Assembly (NCBI GenBank): GCA_022496205.1
Contig: WTXD01000035.1
Span: forward strand, 1 to 64,000
Source of the DNA: Gloeopeniophorella convolvens
Taxonomy: Eukaryota > Basidiomycota > Agaricomycetes > Russulales
Direction of reading: 5' to 3'
DNA length: 64,000 nucleotides
Under the pieces are notes generated by a model. The model was not told where the DNA came from. It saw only the letters and a list, made by a program, of their open reading frames with translations, and ran no database searches. Shown one piece after another: positions 33,410-45,430 of the stretch. The position numbers were made by a program, and so were the translations under genes. Numbering within the stretch: position 1 is the stretch's first letter; the number at the start of each line of letters is the position of its first letter.

Positions 33410-33765
33410 CTCATTCCAAGTCGATCGCGGTAATGAGTACTAATGATGCGCCCTTGTATGTTTTTTTACCAATATGGAATGCAACGTTATCCTCTGTGTG
33501 CGCTGCTATGGAGAGTCTTGGACCTTGAGTGCATCTTCCTGTCCCCGAACTTTGGTGAGGGACCAATAGTAGGCGCGGCCGCTCACACATCCAATAGCAG
33601 AGGATGAGACGCGTTTCAAGTGCGCGGAACCAGTAAAAGGAGATAGAGCCAGTGGTAGCGCAAGAGCGCGCCAGTATGTCAATCAGTCAACTAGCAGCGG
33701 GAGTTGAGTCGGTGAGGGCAGGTGAAGCAGTACTGGCAGAGGTCTATATATAGTAGTCAATTCGC
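33400..33765 (+). repeat. Duplicated 3' flank, copy 1 (after BTB-13)
   Basis: This block matches 36197-36535 after BTB-14: CACCCTTGTATG-type starts, a GTGAGGGACC segment, CAATCAGTCA, and GAGGGCAGGTGAAGC near the end. The gene and its 3' flank were duplicated as one unit. Confidence 0.75.
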
Positions 33766-34411
33766 AGCAAACGTGCGGCGTTCGCTCGACGTAGATACAC
33801 GGTTTTTGTATCAAATATGATTCCTTGATGAAAAGAGTCTTGTTGGGTGACGCGCGCGTTTGAAAACTGTGCGCGCGCGACACTGATGGAGTGAGGGGAA
33901 CGGTGAGTGCGGGGAGAACTCGAACACGCGCGCTGCGCGCGCGACCCCCAGTCACTAACATGCTTCGAAAGCATGCTGATTGTTAGTGTCATACAGAGCT
34001 AAGGTTTGGGTTAGTGCCTCGACATAGAACATCAATTGTTGTTGCAGATAGTGAGGAGAGAAGTACATGATGATTACAGTATGTTCAAACCGTGCGCTAT
34101 CTAGTCGACGGATCACGTGCTATGATGTAACCCCAGAATCATCTGAAGCGAAGCATGACTTTGGTTTGCCATCTGCATCCGAAAGGGCTTCCCGGAATGG
34201 TTCAGGTTGCCAGTGGAATAGAGGGCAGCGCAGCAGAGAGAGAAAGAGATGTAGAACGAGATCATGAACGCGAGGTGATATCGCTAGAGTAGTCAGGGTC
34301 CGGGAAACGCCGAACCTCCCCTTCTGACACCACGCCTGGCGGCAGCGCCATCTCCACCAGAATTGGAAGCACGCATACCAGCGAGCCGCGACACGCCCTA
34401 CGGTAATCCCA
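33766..34411. other. Spacer BTB-13/BTB-14
   Basis: No gene is present. It has alternating CG-rich stretches (GCGCGCG-type runs at about 33850-33945), a hairpin at 33953-33988 and, near 34135-34185, a decayed clade B block (AATCATCTGAAGCGAAGC, then TTTGGTTTGCCATCTGC). Confidence 0.5.
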
Positions 34412-36196
34412 ATGTCTCCAAATATCATATCCTGGAGGGCCTCCGCGGACAACTACACAGTATCTCATCGGCATCCCGGTCTCGTCCCAATCTGCTGCAC
34501 CATCCGTAGTATCGATAGACTCCATAGGTCCCGGAGGAGAGACCATGGATTGGCCTCACGCACGAGAGCCCCGGCCAGCCACTGGCGAGTCCCAAGTGAA
34601 GTTACCACTGAGCGTGGTTACATTATCGGAGCCCAAGGCGCCTATCAGCTTGCGCCCTGCGCAGGACGAGGGGCCACCGTCTGTGCGCCACGACACGTAC
34701 TATTTCGAAGATGGCAACATTACATTCCTTGTGCGTGCCGCCCTACATGCCACGTTTCCTCCAATCGATACCTACCGGACTGCCTATTGATTGCAGGTGG
34801 ACGGCGCGCTGTACTGCGTGCACCGCTATTTCTTCGCGCGCGACTCGGTGTACTTCTCCACAAAGTTCGCGCGGCTCAATATTCGGAGCACGAGGCGCTC
34901 GATACGCTCATATCTCTGGGCGACGTTGAGCGTGTCGATTTCGAGGCGTTCCTGAGTATCTTGTACCCTCCGTAAGCGCGTGCGCTTTCTGGGTCTGGGA
35001 AGAGCGAGGCTAATCGTTGCCGTTGCCGTGCATGTAGCGAATTCGATGGGCATAACCTATCTTACGAACAGTGGAAGGCAGTGCTCCACCTGTCTACGCT
35101 CTGGGGATTCGCCTCCATCCGCAGACTCGCGCTCGCATCGCTCAAGCCGCCCACCCCGTTCGATCAGCTCCTCCTCGGCCGCGCCTATTCTGTCGAACAT
35201 TACATCGTCCCCGCCCTGTCTTCTCTCTGCGAGCGGCCGGAGCCTCTCACCCTGGGCGAGGTGCGGCAGATGCGCCCGAGGACTTCGTGCTCGTCGCCAG
35301 TGTGCGCGAGAGCATCCGCGGGGCCGTGCTGGAGATCGAGCATTCGGACATCACAGCCTCAGTGCAGGTGGCGCTGTCGCACCTTTCCGTATCTCACACG
35401 GATGGCAGCGCGCTTCTGCATACCCTTACGACAGCTAAGATGAGAGCCGAGGCCGCCGAGCTTGAGGAGTGCGAACGTGCCGTCAGCGAGGCGTGCGCAG
35501 AGGCAGAGGCTGAAGCGAGACAGCGCGCAGAGGCCGAGTCCAGGGCGCTGGGGAGTATGAAGAGGCCATGACGAGGGTGGAGGCGGAGGAGGCGGAAGCT
35601 AAGGCCGGGGCCAAAGCTCAAGCTCAAGTTCAGGCCAAGACCGAGGCCGAGGCAAAGACTGAACCCGAGGCTGAGGTCGAGGCCAAGGAGGCAGCCGATG
35701 CGAAGGCAGCTGCGCAGGAAGCTTTGGAGGCGGCGGCAAAGGCGGCGGCTGAAGCGATGGCTAAGGCTGACGCCGAGGTGAGAGCCGCTAGAGCTGAGGC
35801 CAAGGAAGCGGCGGACGCAAAGGCCAGGGCCGACGCGGCGGCCGAAGCTGGAGCAGAGGCCATAGCGAAGGCCATAGCGAAGGTGACGGAGCAGGAGATT
35901 TCATGAGTAGGGCTGCTGCTAAGTGTGCGCGAGTGAAGGCCAAAGCATATGCCGAAGCCCAAACCTTCTTTGCGGAAGCCAAAGCAAAGGCCGAGGCCGA
36001 GCGAGCGGAGGTAGAGGCGACTAAAGACCAGAGCTGAAACATGAGACCCAGTAAGAACTAACTAGGGTGTCCGGGACTTACAGCAGCGGGGGATTCTCAG
36101 TCGGTATCGCCAGGAGTGAACCGTCCAACGCCACTGGCAACTCTTGGGCTTCGGATAGTACCTCGACGAACGGTAGCGAAGCTGACAGTCCCTGCT
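34412..36196 (+). pseudogene. BTB-14: frameshifted BTB/POZ gene, clade B
   Basis: All parts are present but broken. Exon 1 (34412-34730) is 319 nt, with a shift near 34460 soon after MSPNIISWRASADNYT. Exon 2 (34797-34971) is 175 nt instead of 176, with one base lost near AATATTCGGAGCACG. Exon 3 starts at 35038 and loses one base near 35275, before GAGGACTTCGTG. The coil then changes frame again near 35555 and ends with TGA at 35904. A tail remnant like BTB-13 (GGCTTCGGATAGTACCTCG) remains near 36150. At least four independent lesions rule out a single sequencing error. Confidence 0.88.
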
Positions 36197-36535
36197 TCAT
36201 CCTGACCCATTCCAAGATCGCAAAAATAGGCAGTAGATGCACCCTTGTATGTTTCGTACCGACATGGAACGCAATATTACTCCATTGCATGCACCATTTC
36301 GAGGAGTGTTGGCCTTGGGTGCATATTCTCGCCTCCGGGCCTTTGTGAGGGACCGATGGTATGCGAGGCCGCTCACGTATCCAATCACGCGCCTGAGTGC
36401 GTGCGCCGTGGGACCATTGAAAGAGAATAGAGCTGGTAGTAGCGCATGAGCAGGCCAGCATGCCAATCAGTCAGCCAGCAGCAGGAGTCGAGTCGGCGAG
36501 GGCAGGTGAAGCCCGGCGGCAGAGGTCGGAAACTC
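36197..36535 (+). repeat. Duplicated 3' flank, copy 2 (after BTB-14)
   Basis: This is the counterpart of 33400-33765. It is more diverged in the middle but collinear over its length. Confidence 0.75.
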
Positions 36536-37082
36536 GGGAGACTTTCGATGGCGAGTTCGAGCTAGTTCGATTAATCTCGTAGCACCGAGATGCGATATTT
36601 TCGTGTACATCCGTGTTTCGCTCCGCCCACGTCGCTGTCAGAGTCGGAGCAATCTGACTCTAGAATTATTGTGACGACAGTGCACAACGACAAATCTGTG
36701 AAAACCTGTTCCGTTCAGTCCTTCCAAGGAGTCACTAGTCACTGACCACGCAATAATGATAGAAGTTCAACGGGCCATTGAACTGCCATGGCTCGAACAA
36801 AGAGCTCGAAGGCGCGGATGGGCCTGGATGGGCACACGACGACGACTAAGTATGTAATCGAGCAAGCCGCAGCCCCCGAGGCCCGAGGGCCCGAAGCGTC
36901 GACTTGGGGACAACGAGGCTGTTGCCAACGGGCGCTCCGACGCTGCGAGCACTGGACTCGGACGTCATCCCACCGCGTTTCCTTGTCATCCTTTTGTCCA
37001 GTCCGCTTGAACCTTTGCGCCCGCACGCGAGGCTGACGACCGCGCGTTCCCCGCGCCCCCAAATCCTCTGTCTCTCCCTACA
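36536..37082. other. Spacer BTB-14/BTB-15
   Basis: No gene is recognised. It contains the promoter region of BTB-15. Neither the clade A nor the clade B upstream box was found. Confidence 0.5.
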
Positions 37083-38648
37083 ATGGCATCCCACATCGTG
37101 TCCTGGGGAGGCGGCGTGCGCTGCGCCTCGCCGGCCTTATCTGTCCTCTCCATCGCCTCGTTCGAGTCCTCTCTCACGGACACCCACCTCACGTCGTCCA
37201 GCGCCCTCGATGCCCTACGGGCGAAGCACCCGGCGCTGGACGACCTGAAGCTGCCCGCAGACGAGCGGGACGGCTTTGAAGAGCCATTCGAGCGCCACGA
37301 TAAGTGGTTCTTCAAGGATGGCAACATCACGTTCCTAGTGCGCATGTCCTTTGATCGTGATTGGCATGTGCTGACGAGGCGCAGGTCGACGGCATGCTGT
37401 ACTGCGTGCACCGATACTTCTTCTCCCGCGACTCGGAATACTTCGCAAACCGGTTCGACCAGCTCGGCATACGCGAGCACGAGGCCCTGTCCACCGTCAT
37501 ATCCCTATCGGACGTCGAGCGGAAGGACTTTGATGCCTTCCTCTCCGTCATATACCCCGAGTACGCCCCCGAGCCAATCCACCCCGTCGTACCTCGACTA
37601 ATGTGTACACTATTACAGCGACTTTGATGAGCGCGCGCTTGCATTCGAGCAGTGGAAGTCCGTGCTGCGCCTCGCCACGCGCTGGGGCTTTGCCTCCCTG
37701 CGCAAGCTCGCGATCAAGTCGATCGCACCGCCGACGCCGCACGACCGGCTCCTGCTCGGGCGCGCGTACGACGTTGACCCGTGGGTGCTCCCCGCGCTCT
37801 CGGCGCTGTGCGCGCGCGAGGTGCCGCTGAGCCTGCGCGAGGCGCGCCAGATGCGCGTCGAGGACATCGTGCTCGTCGCCACCGTGCGCGAGGACATCCG
37901 CAAGCCGACGCTGCAGGTCGACCCCGCCGAGATCCCGCACTGCGTGCAGGCCGCGCTGGACGGGATGCGCGCGCTCGAGGCGGGCAGCGGCGCGTTCGCG
38001 CGGCCTGATGCGGAATCCAGCGCGGCGGCGAGCGAGTCGGGCGGCAGCGCCGAGGCGGACCCGCTTGTGGCGCCCGCTGCTGCTACTACGAATGCGGAGA
38101 AAGAGGGCGACGACGACGCCGCCACAATGTCCCCTGTGGACACGAGGCAGGTGGCGGGCTCGGACAGCGACGAGAAGGCCCGGGTCGCCTCGCCAGCGGG
38201 GTCGAACGAAGGCGAGGAATGGCAGTCCGCCAATGCGAGCCAGCGCGAGGAGGCGGAGGAGCAGCCGCGGTCGGCCAGCGCGCGGGCTATGCCGCAGGGC
38301 ACCCGGGCGACGATGATGGCCATGGTACTCGGCAAGGAGCAGCGGGCGCGGATGAAGACGCGCCAGACGCAGATCGAGGCGCTGCGGCGGGCGCTCGCGG
38401 CGAAGGAGAGGCAACTCGAAGAGGACACCACGGACCAGGAGCCTCCGGTGGTCGCGCGCACTGTTCCCATTCCCCGTGCGAAAGGACAGCCCGCGGCCGA
38501 CGCGGCGGAGAACAGGGTGTCTTTCGCTTCGTCGTCTGGCACGCTTGTTGCTCAGAACGAGGAAGCGCCTCAGGCTCAAGCCCCCAGGCTTCCTGCCACC
38601 TACTACGACGAGGATGAACTTGATCGCGACAGTGGTTGGCGCTGGTAA
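37083..38648 (+). CDS. BTB-15: divergent BTB/POZ protein without the long A/E/K coil
   Basis: Exons are 37083-37337, 37385-37560 and 37619-38648, giving 486 residues. The exon structure is that of the array: exon 2 is again 176 nt with the same phases. The N-terminus MASHIVSWGGG resembles clade A. The BTB core is diverged (HDKWFFKDGNITFL, VDGMLYCVHRYFFSRDSEYF, LSVIYPD), as is the BACK-like part (RLATRWGFASLRKLAIKS, VLVATVREDIRK). The long coil is replaced by an acidic low-complexity region and a short helix (MKTRQTQIEALRRALAAKE). It ends DRDSGWRW, the acidic-Trp end also seen in BTB-5 and BTB-6. It may be the closest to the ancestral gene from which the array expanded; this is inference. Confidence 0.88.
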
Positions 38649-38927
38649 GTTACTCGACGTTGACGTGGCAAGCCGCTTCAATTTCCTCCCAGCAGACACT
38701 GACACGAGCCAGCCCGGTATCTACACCACACTGATTTTTGTACGGCGTATTGGTTACTTGATGAATTGTACAGTACTCGTGTATATCGCAATGCAATGAA
38801 AGAGCAAGACAAAAACTTATGAAAGCTGAGAGAGGTGGAGGGAATCCCGGGCCGGCGGGGGACAAAACTGCGGTGTTGGCGGTTTGGCGGTTGGCCCGCT
38901 CAGTCCACGTCCGTCGCCTCTCTGGCA

Positions 38928-40934
38928 ATGAACCCCGCCCTCCTCCTCCGCGCCGCGCGCCGCGCGCCCATCGTCGCCCACCAGCCCGCCCTCCTCCGCT
39001 CCTTCGCCGCAAAACGCGGGCCGAACCCGCCCAAAACGCCGCCCTCGGGCGCCGCGCCATCAGCGCCGCCGCCTCCCCCGCCCGAGAACACCCCACCGCC
39101 TGCCGACGCTAGCGCAAAGTCCGCAGAGACACCAGAGGCGGAGCGCGGCGCCGCGGTGTCCGTGCCACCTACGACGCTCTCGCTCGACTTTGCGCCGCCC
39201 GAGCCCGGCGCGGGCCAGGAGCGCACGGGCGCAAAGTCGAGCAAGGACAGCCTGTCGAGCATCGAGCGGCGCCGCCGGCAGATGAGTCGTATGGGCCTCG
39301 GTATGCTCGCGCTTGGCATGGCGAGCTTTGGCGTGTACCTCGGGCGCGAGTGGGAGTCGGAGGAGGTCGACGCGCGCAGGGCGGTGCGTGCTGTTGCGGC
39401 CCTTTGTCTCTCCAGCGCGTTGTGCTGACTGTGCTCGTGCTTGCGGGGGTTTCTTCCTTTTTCTAGAGGGGCGAGGCACTCCCCGACTCGCGGTGGGGCC
39501 GCACGTCGAGTCGCTTCTCGTCGCTGTTCGATGTACGTGCACGCATTGCGGTGACACGTCGCGCGCCGGGACTGACTGAGGCCGCGCATCCCCGCAGTAC
39601 TTCTCCAAGCCGATCTGGCAAGAACTGCTTCCGCCGATGCTCCCGCCGCCGCACCAAAAGCCGTACACGCTGCTGCTGTCTCTCGATGACTTGCTCGTCA
39701 CGAGCACTTGGGATGTGAGTGTCGCTGCCGCGTGGTCCGCTGTTCGCGGAGTCGCCCGCCTGCGAGCGCGGGCGACCTACGCCACTCCGTTGCTTTTCTA
39801 TCTGGATGCTGACGCGGTTTCTTGCAGCGCCAACATGGCTGGCGCACAGCAAAACGTCCCGGTGTCGACTACTTCCTCGCATACCTCTCACAATTCTACG
39901 AGGTCGTCATATTCACCACGCAACACCACTATGTATGCGCACGTTTTTCACCGTCGGCCTCGTCTGACACCCCTCCGCGCGCAGACCGCGATGCCGATTC
40001 TTGAAAAGTTGGACCCTTACAACTTCTTTATCGTGTATAAGCTCTTCCGCGAGGCCACGCGCAGCTCTGAGAACGGGCCCGTAAAGGACCTGTCATACCT
40101 CAATAGGCCGCTCGACCGCGTCATCATCGTGCGTGCCCAGCCTTTGTTCTGTCCGCCCACTGAACATCCACTCCTGCAGCTCGACACCCACCCCGAGCAC
40201 GTGGTGACGCACCCCGAGAACGCGATCGTCCTGAAGCCATGGAAGGGCGAGCCTGGCGATAAGGGCCTCGTCGAGTTGATTCCCTTCCTCGAATGTACGC
40301 CCTACCCTCTGACCCTGATCCGCGGAGTTGACAATGCGCCGCGCAGCCATCGGCATCTACAAGCCGCCGGATGTGCGCGCGATCCTCAAAGCGTACGAGG
40401 GAAAGAGCATCCCGGTCGAGTACGCCAAGAAGGAGGCGGAGAGCAAGCTGCAGTTCGTCGAGGAGTGGAAGGCGCGCGGCGGCGGCAAGGTGCGTCCGCG
40501 CGCTTGCACCGACCCGCGTGTATGCGCTGGCTGACGATCCACACCGCAGGGCTTGAGCAGTGGCGGCTTCACCTTCAGCTCCCTCTTCTCTGGCAGCACC
40601 GAGAAGGTTCGCCTTCCCCTCCTTCCCACCCTCTCAACCAGCTAACAAGCGACCCCCGCGGGGGCAGCAGCAGGCCCCGCTCCCGCTGACGTACCTCGAG
40701 GCGAAGCGCCGCGAGGCGCAGGCGATCTACCGCGAGGAGCAGAAGTACATCCGTGAGCACAAGGACGAGTTCGATGCGCTGCTCGAGGCGGACCGCCAGG
40801 CGCAGGCGAGCGCGCTGAGCGGCCCGCTATGGGCGAGCGTCGCGACGACGCTCGGCGGGGGGCCGCCGCCGCCGCCCGAACCGGGCGCGGCGGAGGAGGC
40901 GGGCAATGCGGACGCCGGCACGGCGCAGGCGTAG
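38928..40934 (+). CDS. TIM50: Mitochondrial import inner membrane translocase subunit TIM50
   Basis: Nine exons (38928-39383, 39467-39532, 39598-39714, 39828-39932, 39985-40128, 40180-40294, 40347-40489, 40550-40606, 40668-40934) give 489 residues. TIM50 is the receptor of the TIM23 complex that takes presequence proteins from the TOM complex in the intermembrane space. The Arg/Ala-rich N-terminus ([16 protein letters not shown]) is a presequence, and [17 protein letters not shown] near residue 135 is the membrane span. The FCP1/HAD-like domain starts with [17 protein letters not shown], whose DxDxT-type site is degenerate as usual for TIM50. Family blocks [35 protein letters not shown] and [11 protein letters not shown] follow. 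The C-terminus [16 protein letters not shown] is typical. The donor of intron 8 (GTTCGC) is weak. Confidence 0.93.
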
Positions 40935-41361
40935 TAGAGGGTGCCCGTGCGTGCGTGCTTAGAGACTGGACGGAGGGGATGGTATATATAGCGCTTTTTA
41001 ATGCATGGTTGCACCACTCTTCATCCGAGCTTCGTCACCGTGCTCGGTCTTGCGTTGTCGTACCATAGCGAGCGAATGAGTTCCGCTGGAGAACAGATAG
41101 GTTGGGATTCGTACACGGTACAGAGACACAGATAGGGTGGGAGTAGAGTACATGGGCGAACTAGAGCGAGGGTGTGCGGGACGGTGCCCGGAGGTGATAA
41201 TAAGTGCCATTACAGATAACGTATCAAGACACAAGAACAGTCGCGGGTGCCGGTGGGTGGCTACGTGTATACATATGTGGATGAAGCAAGCAGACAGACG
41301 ACGAGAGCAAGAGGATTATATTGCATCGTGCAGGAGAAACGACGATGGGAAACGCGCGCAC
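40935..41361. other. Convergent 3' flanks of TIM50 and 7TM-1
   Basis: No gene is recognised. This stretch should hold both polyadenylation regions; an AT-rich TATATATA stretch lies near 40983. Confidence 0.5.
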
Positions 41362-42921
41362 TCAGACCTGGAAGCGCGCGTCGGCGCGCACGGGCGACGA
41401 TGGCGCGGACGGTGCGGCGCTGCCCGGGATGCTCTCGAGGTCGCCGGGGCGGAGCAGCGCGCCCGACGGGCGCGGGGGCGTGTCTACCTTCGCACCCGCG
41501 TCTGCCGCGCGGCGCGCGCGGCGGCCCCGCCAGAAGCACCACGCATCCACGACGTCGCTCTGCGTGGCGAAGATGAGGAAGTACGAGATGCTCACTGCGC
41601 GCCGGGGCGGGGTCAGTGCTGCGGTGTGGTAAGGTGGGAGGTGGGGGACGCACGGGTCGAGACGTAGATGTCGCGCACGAAGGTGTCGCTGTGATCCCGG
41701 ATCGACCAGAGACTCGCCCTGCGGGTCCGGAGAAACAGGGTGTCAGGCGGAGCTAACGAGAAGTGCGGGAGGGATCAGACGCACGAGAGCGCGATGAAGA
41801 GGTACGTCATGAACGCGACGAGGCGCAGCACGAGGCGCACGGCGTTGACCTGGCGCTGCGTGCGCCGCACGAGGCGCAGGAACTGGTACATGCGGAAGCA
41901 CATGCGCGCTGCAAGGCGGTCAGGCGGGCCGCCCCGTCGATGCGCGGGCTGCCAGAGACGTACCTGCGAGCCCGATCGCAGAGAAGGAGACGATCGCCGT
42001 GAAGCCGATGGACGTCAACGAGCTGCGGGCGGCGCGTCAGCCTGGTGAGGCGAGGCGATTGTGGGAGACTCAGACGCACGCAACACGCGACTCGATGGAG
42101 CAGTACAGCATGCGGCGCTCGCGCGTCACCGCGTCGGGGTGCTGGGAGCCCAGCTGCGCGGCGGGCAGTCCCGGTCAGCACCCGCTCGCACGCACGCACG
42201 CGTGCAGGGACAAAGACGCACCACATAGGTGAGAACGAAGAAGCCGAGGAAGGCAACGTACGGCGCGGCGAGCATCTGGCGCGCGGTCAGATGCGCCGTG
42301 CGCGTGTGATTGATTGATGAGAAGGCGCACGATGATAAGCCACCGCAGCGGCTTGCGTTCTTTGCCGAAGACCGCTTCGACTTTGGTCCACACTTGCACG
42401 ACGAGGGCGAAGATGGCGGCGCCCCACCTGATGGAGGCGTCGACAGCAGTGAGCGAGCGACAGCGTCTGCGGACAGGGACACGTACATGGGAGGACCTGC
42501 ATCAAACGCCGCAGCCTGGAATATGCATAGCGTCTTGTTGGGCTCGGGCCCGACGTATTGATTTGCGTAGAGCCTAGGATGGCTGTGGTTAGCGACAGGA
42601 CAGGGGGCAAGATGGAAGCAGACTGACAGTAGGCAGTTGAACACGCTCATCAGCGAGAACGTCAGCCCAAGGTTGATAAGCGCTGCATCGCGCTTGGCTT
42701 GAGAGAACAGGAATGTCGCGAGCAGGACAGGGATCAGGAAGTGTCCGCCGACGATGTGGAAGGTGAACCAGAGATCGAGCAGCGTGCGCACATAGGGAGT
42801 GTAGAGTGCGCCCGGGTTTGCCGCTTTGGGGACACGGCGGGGGTGTAAGCCAGGTGCAAGCTGTGTCTCGGGCTGGCGATTACTCACCGCTGTTGTCTGC
42901 CGTGATAGACGTTGCGTTCAT
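41362..42921 (-). CDS. 7TM-1: fungal seven-transmembrane protein
   Basis: Ten exons (42921-42888, 42823-42628, 42573-42487, 42427-42331, 42275-42222, 42153-42080, 42022-41964, 41908-41785, 41718-41654, 41594-41362) give 340 residues. About seven hydrophobic helices are visible, among them FHIVGGHFLIPVLLATFLF, WGAAIFALVVQVW, MLAAPYVAFLGFFVLTYV, SLTSIGFTAIVSFSAIGLA and LRLVAFMTYLFIALS. A luminal loop holds GPEPNKTLCIFQAAA. The C-terminal tail is polar, as in receptor-like proteins. It belongs to a 7TM group common in agaricomycetes and of unknown function. No STE3 pheromone-receptor signature is seen. It lies head to tail with its paralogue 7TM-2. Confidence 0.85.
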
Positions 42922-43957
42922 GTTTTCGAATCTGAGAAAACCACCAACACTAGATGTTCAACGAAGAAAAGGCCGCCAGGGCCAGCCGACTAGGGCGATA
43001 GAACGAGCGAGGGTAGTGCTCGCCGGCGAGGGGCGCTGGGGAAGAGAACGAAAATACCAGTGGATCAGCATGGCTGAGATCCACGAGATGTTATATATGA
43101 GGTGGTGATGTGATGCCTTCGTATCATAGCCCGCGACGAGACTGAAAGTGCTTATTTGGCGCCATGATGATCCCAAGGAACGGACACTTCAAGTTCGCTG
43201 GCGCGGCGATGCTGATCGCCGATGGCCTGTCCCCGTCCCACCGACGTCGGCGCCGCACACGGTCTCTTGCGCTAGCTACAGACGGCTTGCCTCAGCATCT
43301 GCGCAGAGGCGATGTATGTCAGAGAGCGAGGCGGACGTCTGAGGACATCCCCAACATGCTCACGTCGTCCATCACTGCCACGCAAGGATCAAGTTCACGT
43401 AAAGGACGGACAGCCTTGCGGGCGTCCAACAGCGAGAAGAAACGCGAGTCCAATCATCGTGCGATGTGCGTGTTGGAAACGCGAAAGCTGCGAACAAGAG
43501 TTAAGCTCAGGGGCCGTGGCCGAAGAACGGAAGGAGAGAGATTTTGTTGGCCGGCCCAAAGCCGGTCACTACTTATCGCACGCCGCAAGGACGAATCGCC
43601 CTTTGCAGCTCTTCGCAGAATTCCGATCCAAAGTTCAAGCTGGGCTACCATCATCAACTGCGGCTTTCTTTCCGTTGCCATATCACCGCCAGGCGTCCCG
43701 CATCCCAGCGCTGGCCTCAACAAGTGAGCGATAGTATTAGCGCACTACAGCGAATATTACAGGTGAATAAATGATAACAAGTCTTCAGGATATCATGAGT
43801 AACGTGAAAGGGCGTGCTAGCACCCCGACTATACAGTCCGCAATGTACAGTTCGAAGGCCGAATCAAAGTGTACAAGGAAAAGAGTTCATGCCATGTTCA
43901 TGGAGTGTCGCAGCTTTTCGGACAGATCTGCCCCCGAGTTGTCCGACCCGAGAGACG
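42922..43957. other. Spacer between the two 7TM genes
   Basis: About 1 kb without a recognisable gene, including the promoter of 7TM-1. Open frames near 43160-43730 lack hydrophobic helices and do not resemble the 7TM genes. Confidence 0.5.
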
Positions 43958-45430
43958 TCATGCTGGCGCCGCGCCCGGCTTGTTAGTGCCGTCGGCGTCG
44001 ATGACGGAGGTAGAGTACACGTCCGAGTGCTCCGTACTGACGGCAGCGGTGCCTTGCCGCCGCCAGAACATCCATACACGGATGACATCGCGCTGCGTGC
44101 CGAAGATAGCGAAGACCGCCAAGGAAACTGATAGGATCGAACCATGTCGACGTCAGCCCTCAGTCTTTCGTTCCAAAGAAGCAGAGACGTACGAGTGGAA
44201 ATGTATATATCGCGGGGCGTGGCGTCTGCATTCACAAATGCGGACGCGATGCCAAAGCTAGGTGAACCGTCAACAACCGTTGCCAAGGACGACGTACGTC
44301 GGGGTTACTTACACTAGCCCAGCCAAGATGTACGCCCCGAAGGTCATGATACGGATAGTCAAGCCCATATCATGAATTCCCGGCGTGCCGGCTCTCCGCA
44401 TGCAGTGTATCGACTTGTACAGCCTTATTCCAAGGTGGACTGGACCCGCTATTGTTAGACAGATTTCATGGCATGGTGTTTGTGACATACATGTGAGCGC
44501 TACGGCAACAAGGTCGAGGATGCAAGTATATGCAGCAGATACTCTTGGCCTGCAATGTCAGCCAATGTCAGTCGCGAGAGATGTTTCAAAAATGAGACGT
44601 CTTACATGACTTTGGCACTGGTGTCACAGTACAGCTGCCGTTCCGACCGTTTGAGAATCTCGGGGGTCTGGGACGTAATCTGGAGAAATCGAAAACAAGT
44701 CAGCGTACACACGAGGAGAAAGAGGCACCGGACGCACGGCAATGTTGGCGATACAGAATACTAGGAACACAAAATAAGGTGCGATGATCACCTGCTGTGC
44801 GTGAGCTGTGATTTCCCGCGTTCATGTGCCACGGTACGCACGATGGCCTTCTGGTATACGGTAAACGGACGCCATGTTGAGTTCGGATCGACAACTCTCC
44901 ACATATGGTAGACGAACGCTAACAACGCTGTCACCCACCTGGAAGGACTGGTGAGACGGCAAAGAGGTGTCATGGACTGCGACATACATTGGAGGGGATG
45001 CATCCACAGCCGCAGACTGGAACATACAAAGAACCTTATCGGGTTCTGGACCCTGGAACTCCCCCGTGTACAATCTAGCGAGGCATGTCGCCATCAGCAA
45101 ATTGTCCGGGTAGAGAATACAGATACTCACAATAAGCACGAACAAATGGCAGTAATAATGAATGTAGTACACAGGTTGACGAGGGTAATGTCCCTCCGGG
45201 CCCTCGAGAACATGAAGGTGCCCACGAGCAGCGGCATCAAGATGTGGCCCCCCAAGAGCTGGAAGAAGAAATAAAAGCCGAGGAGCACCTTGTGGTTTCC
45301 GGCATGATCATGAGTGTTGTCGTCGGTCGCTGGCGGAAAGTAAGGATGTTGAGTGCGCACTGCAGCCGCAGACGTGTGAGTCAAACTCACCCCGGGAAAG
45401 AACGACACGGATGGTGTCTAATATAACCAT
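43958..45430 (-). CDS. 7TM-2: paralogue of 7TM-1
   Basis: Ten exons (45430-45391, 45329-45131, 45074-44988, 44938-44842, 44791-44738, 44679-44606, 44549-44491, 44448-44313, 44257-44193, 44127-43958) give 326 residues. Exons 3, 4, 5, 6, 7 and 9 have exactly the lengths of 7TM-1 (87, 97, 54, 74, 59 and 65 nt). Conserved points are QLLGGHILMPLLVGTFMF, FQGPEPDKVLCMFQSAA, WVTALLAFVYHMWRVV, VIIAPYFVFLVFCIANIA, RDIYIST and FGTQRDVIRVWMFWRR. The sequences are strongly diverged, so the duplication is old. Cytosolic tail and N-terminus differ most. Function is unknown; a role in sensing is only suggested by topology. Confidence 0.85.

Noticed and set aside
43160..43734. Third 7TM paralogue between the two membrane protein genes
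   Set aside because: The frames there contain no hydrophobic helices and none of the exon landmarks (GPEPxK, RDIYxST) of the family.
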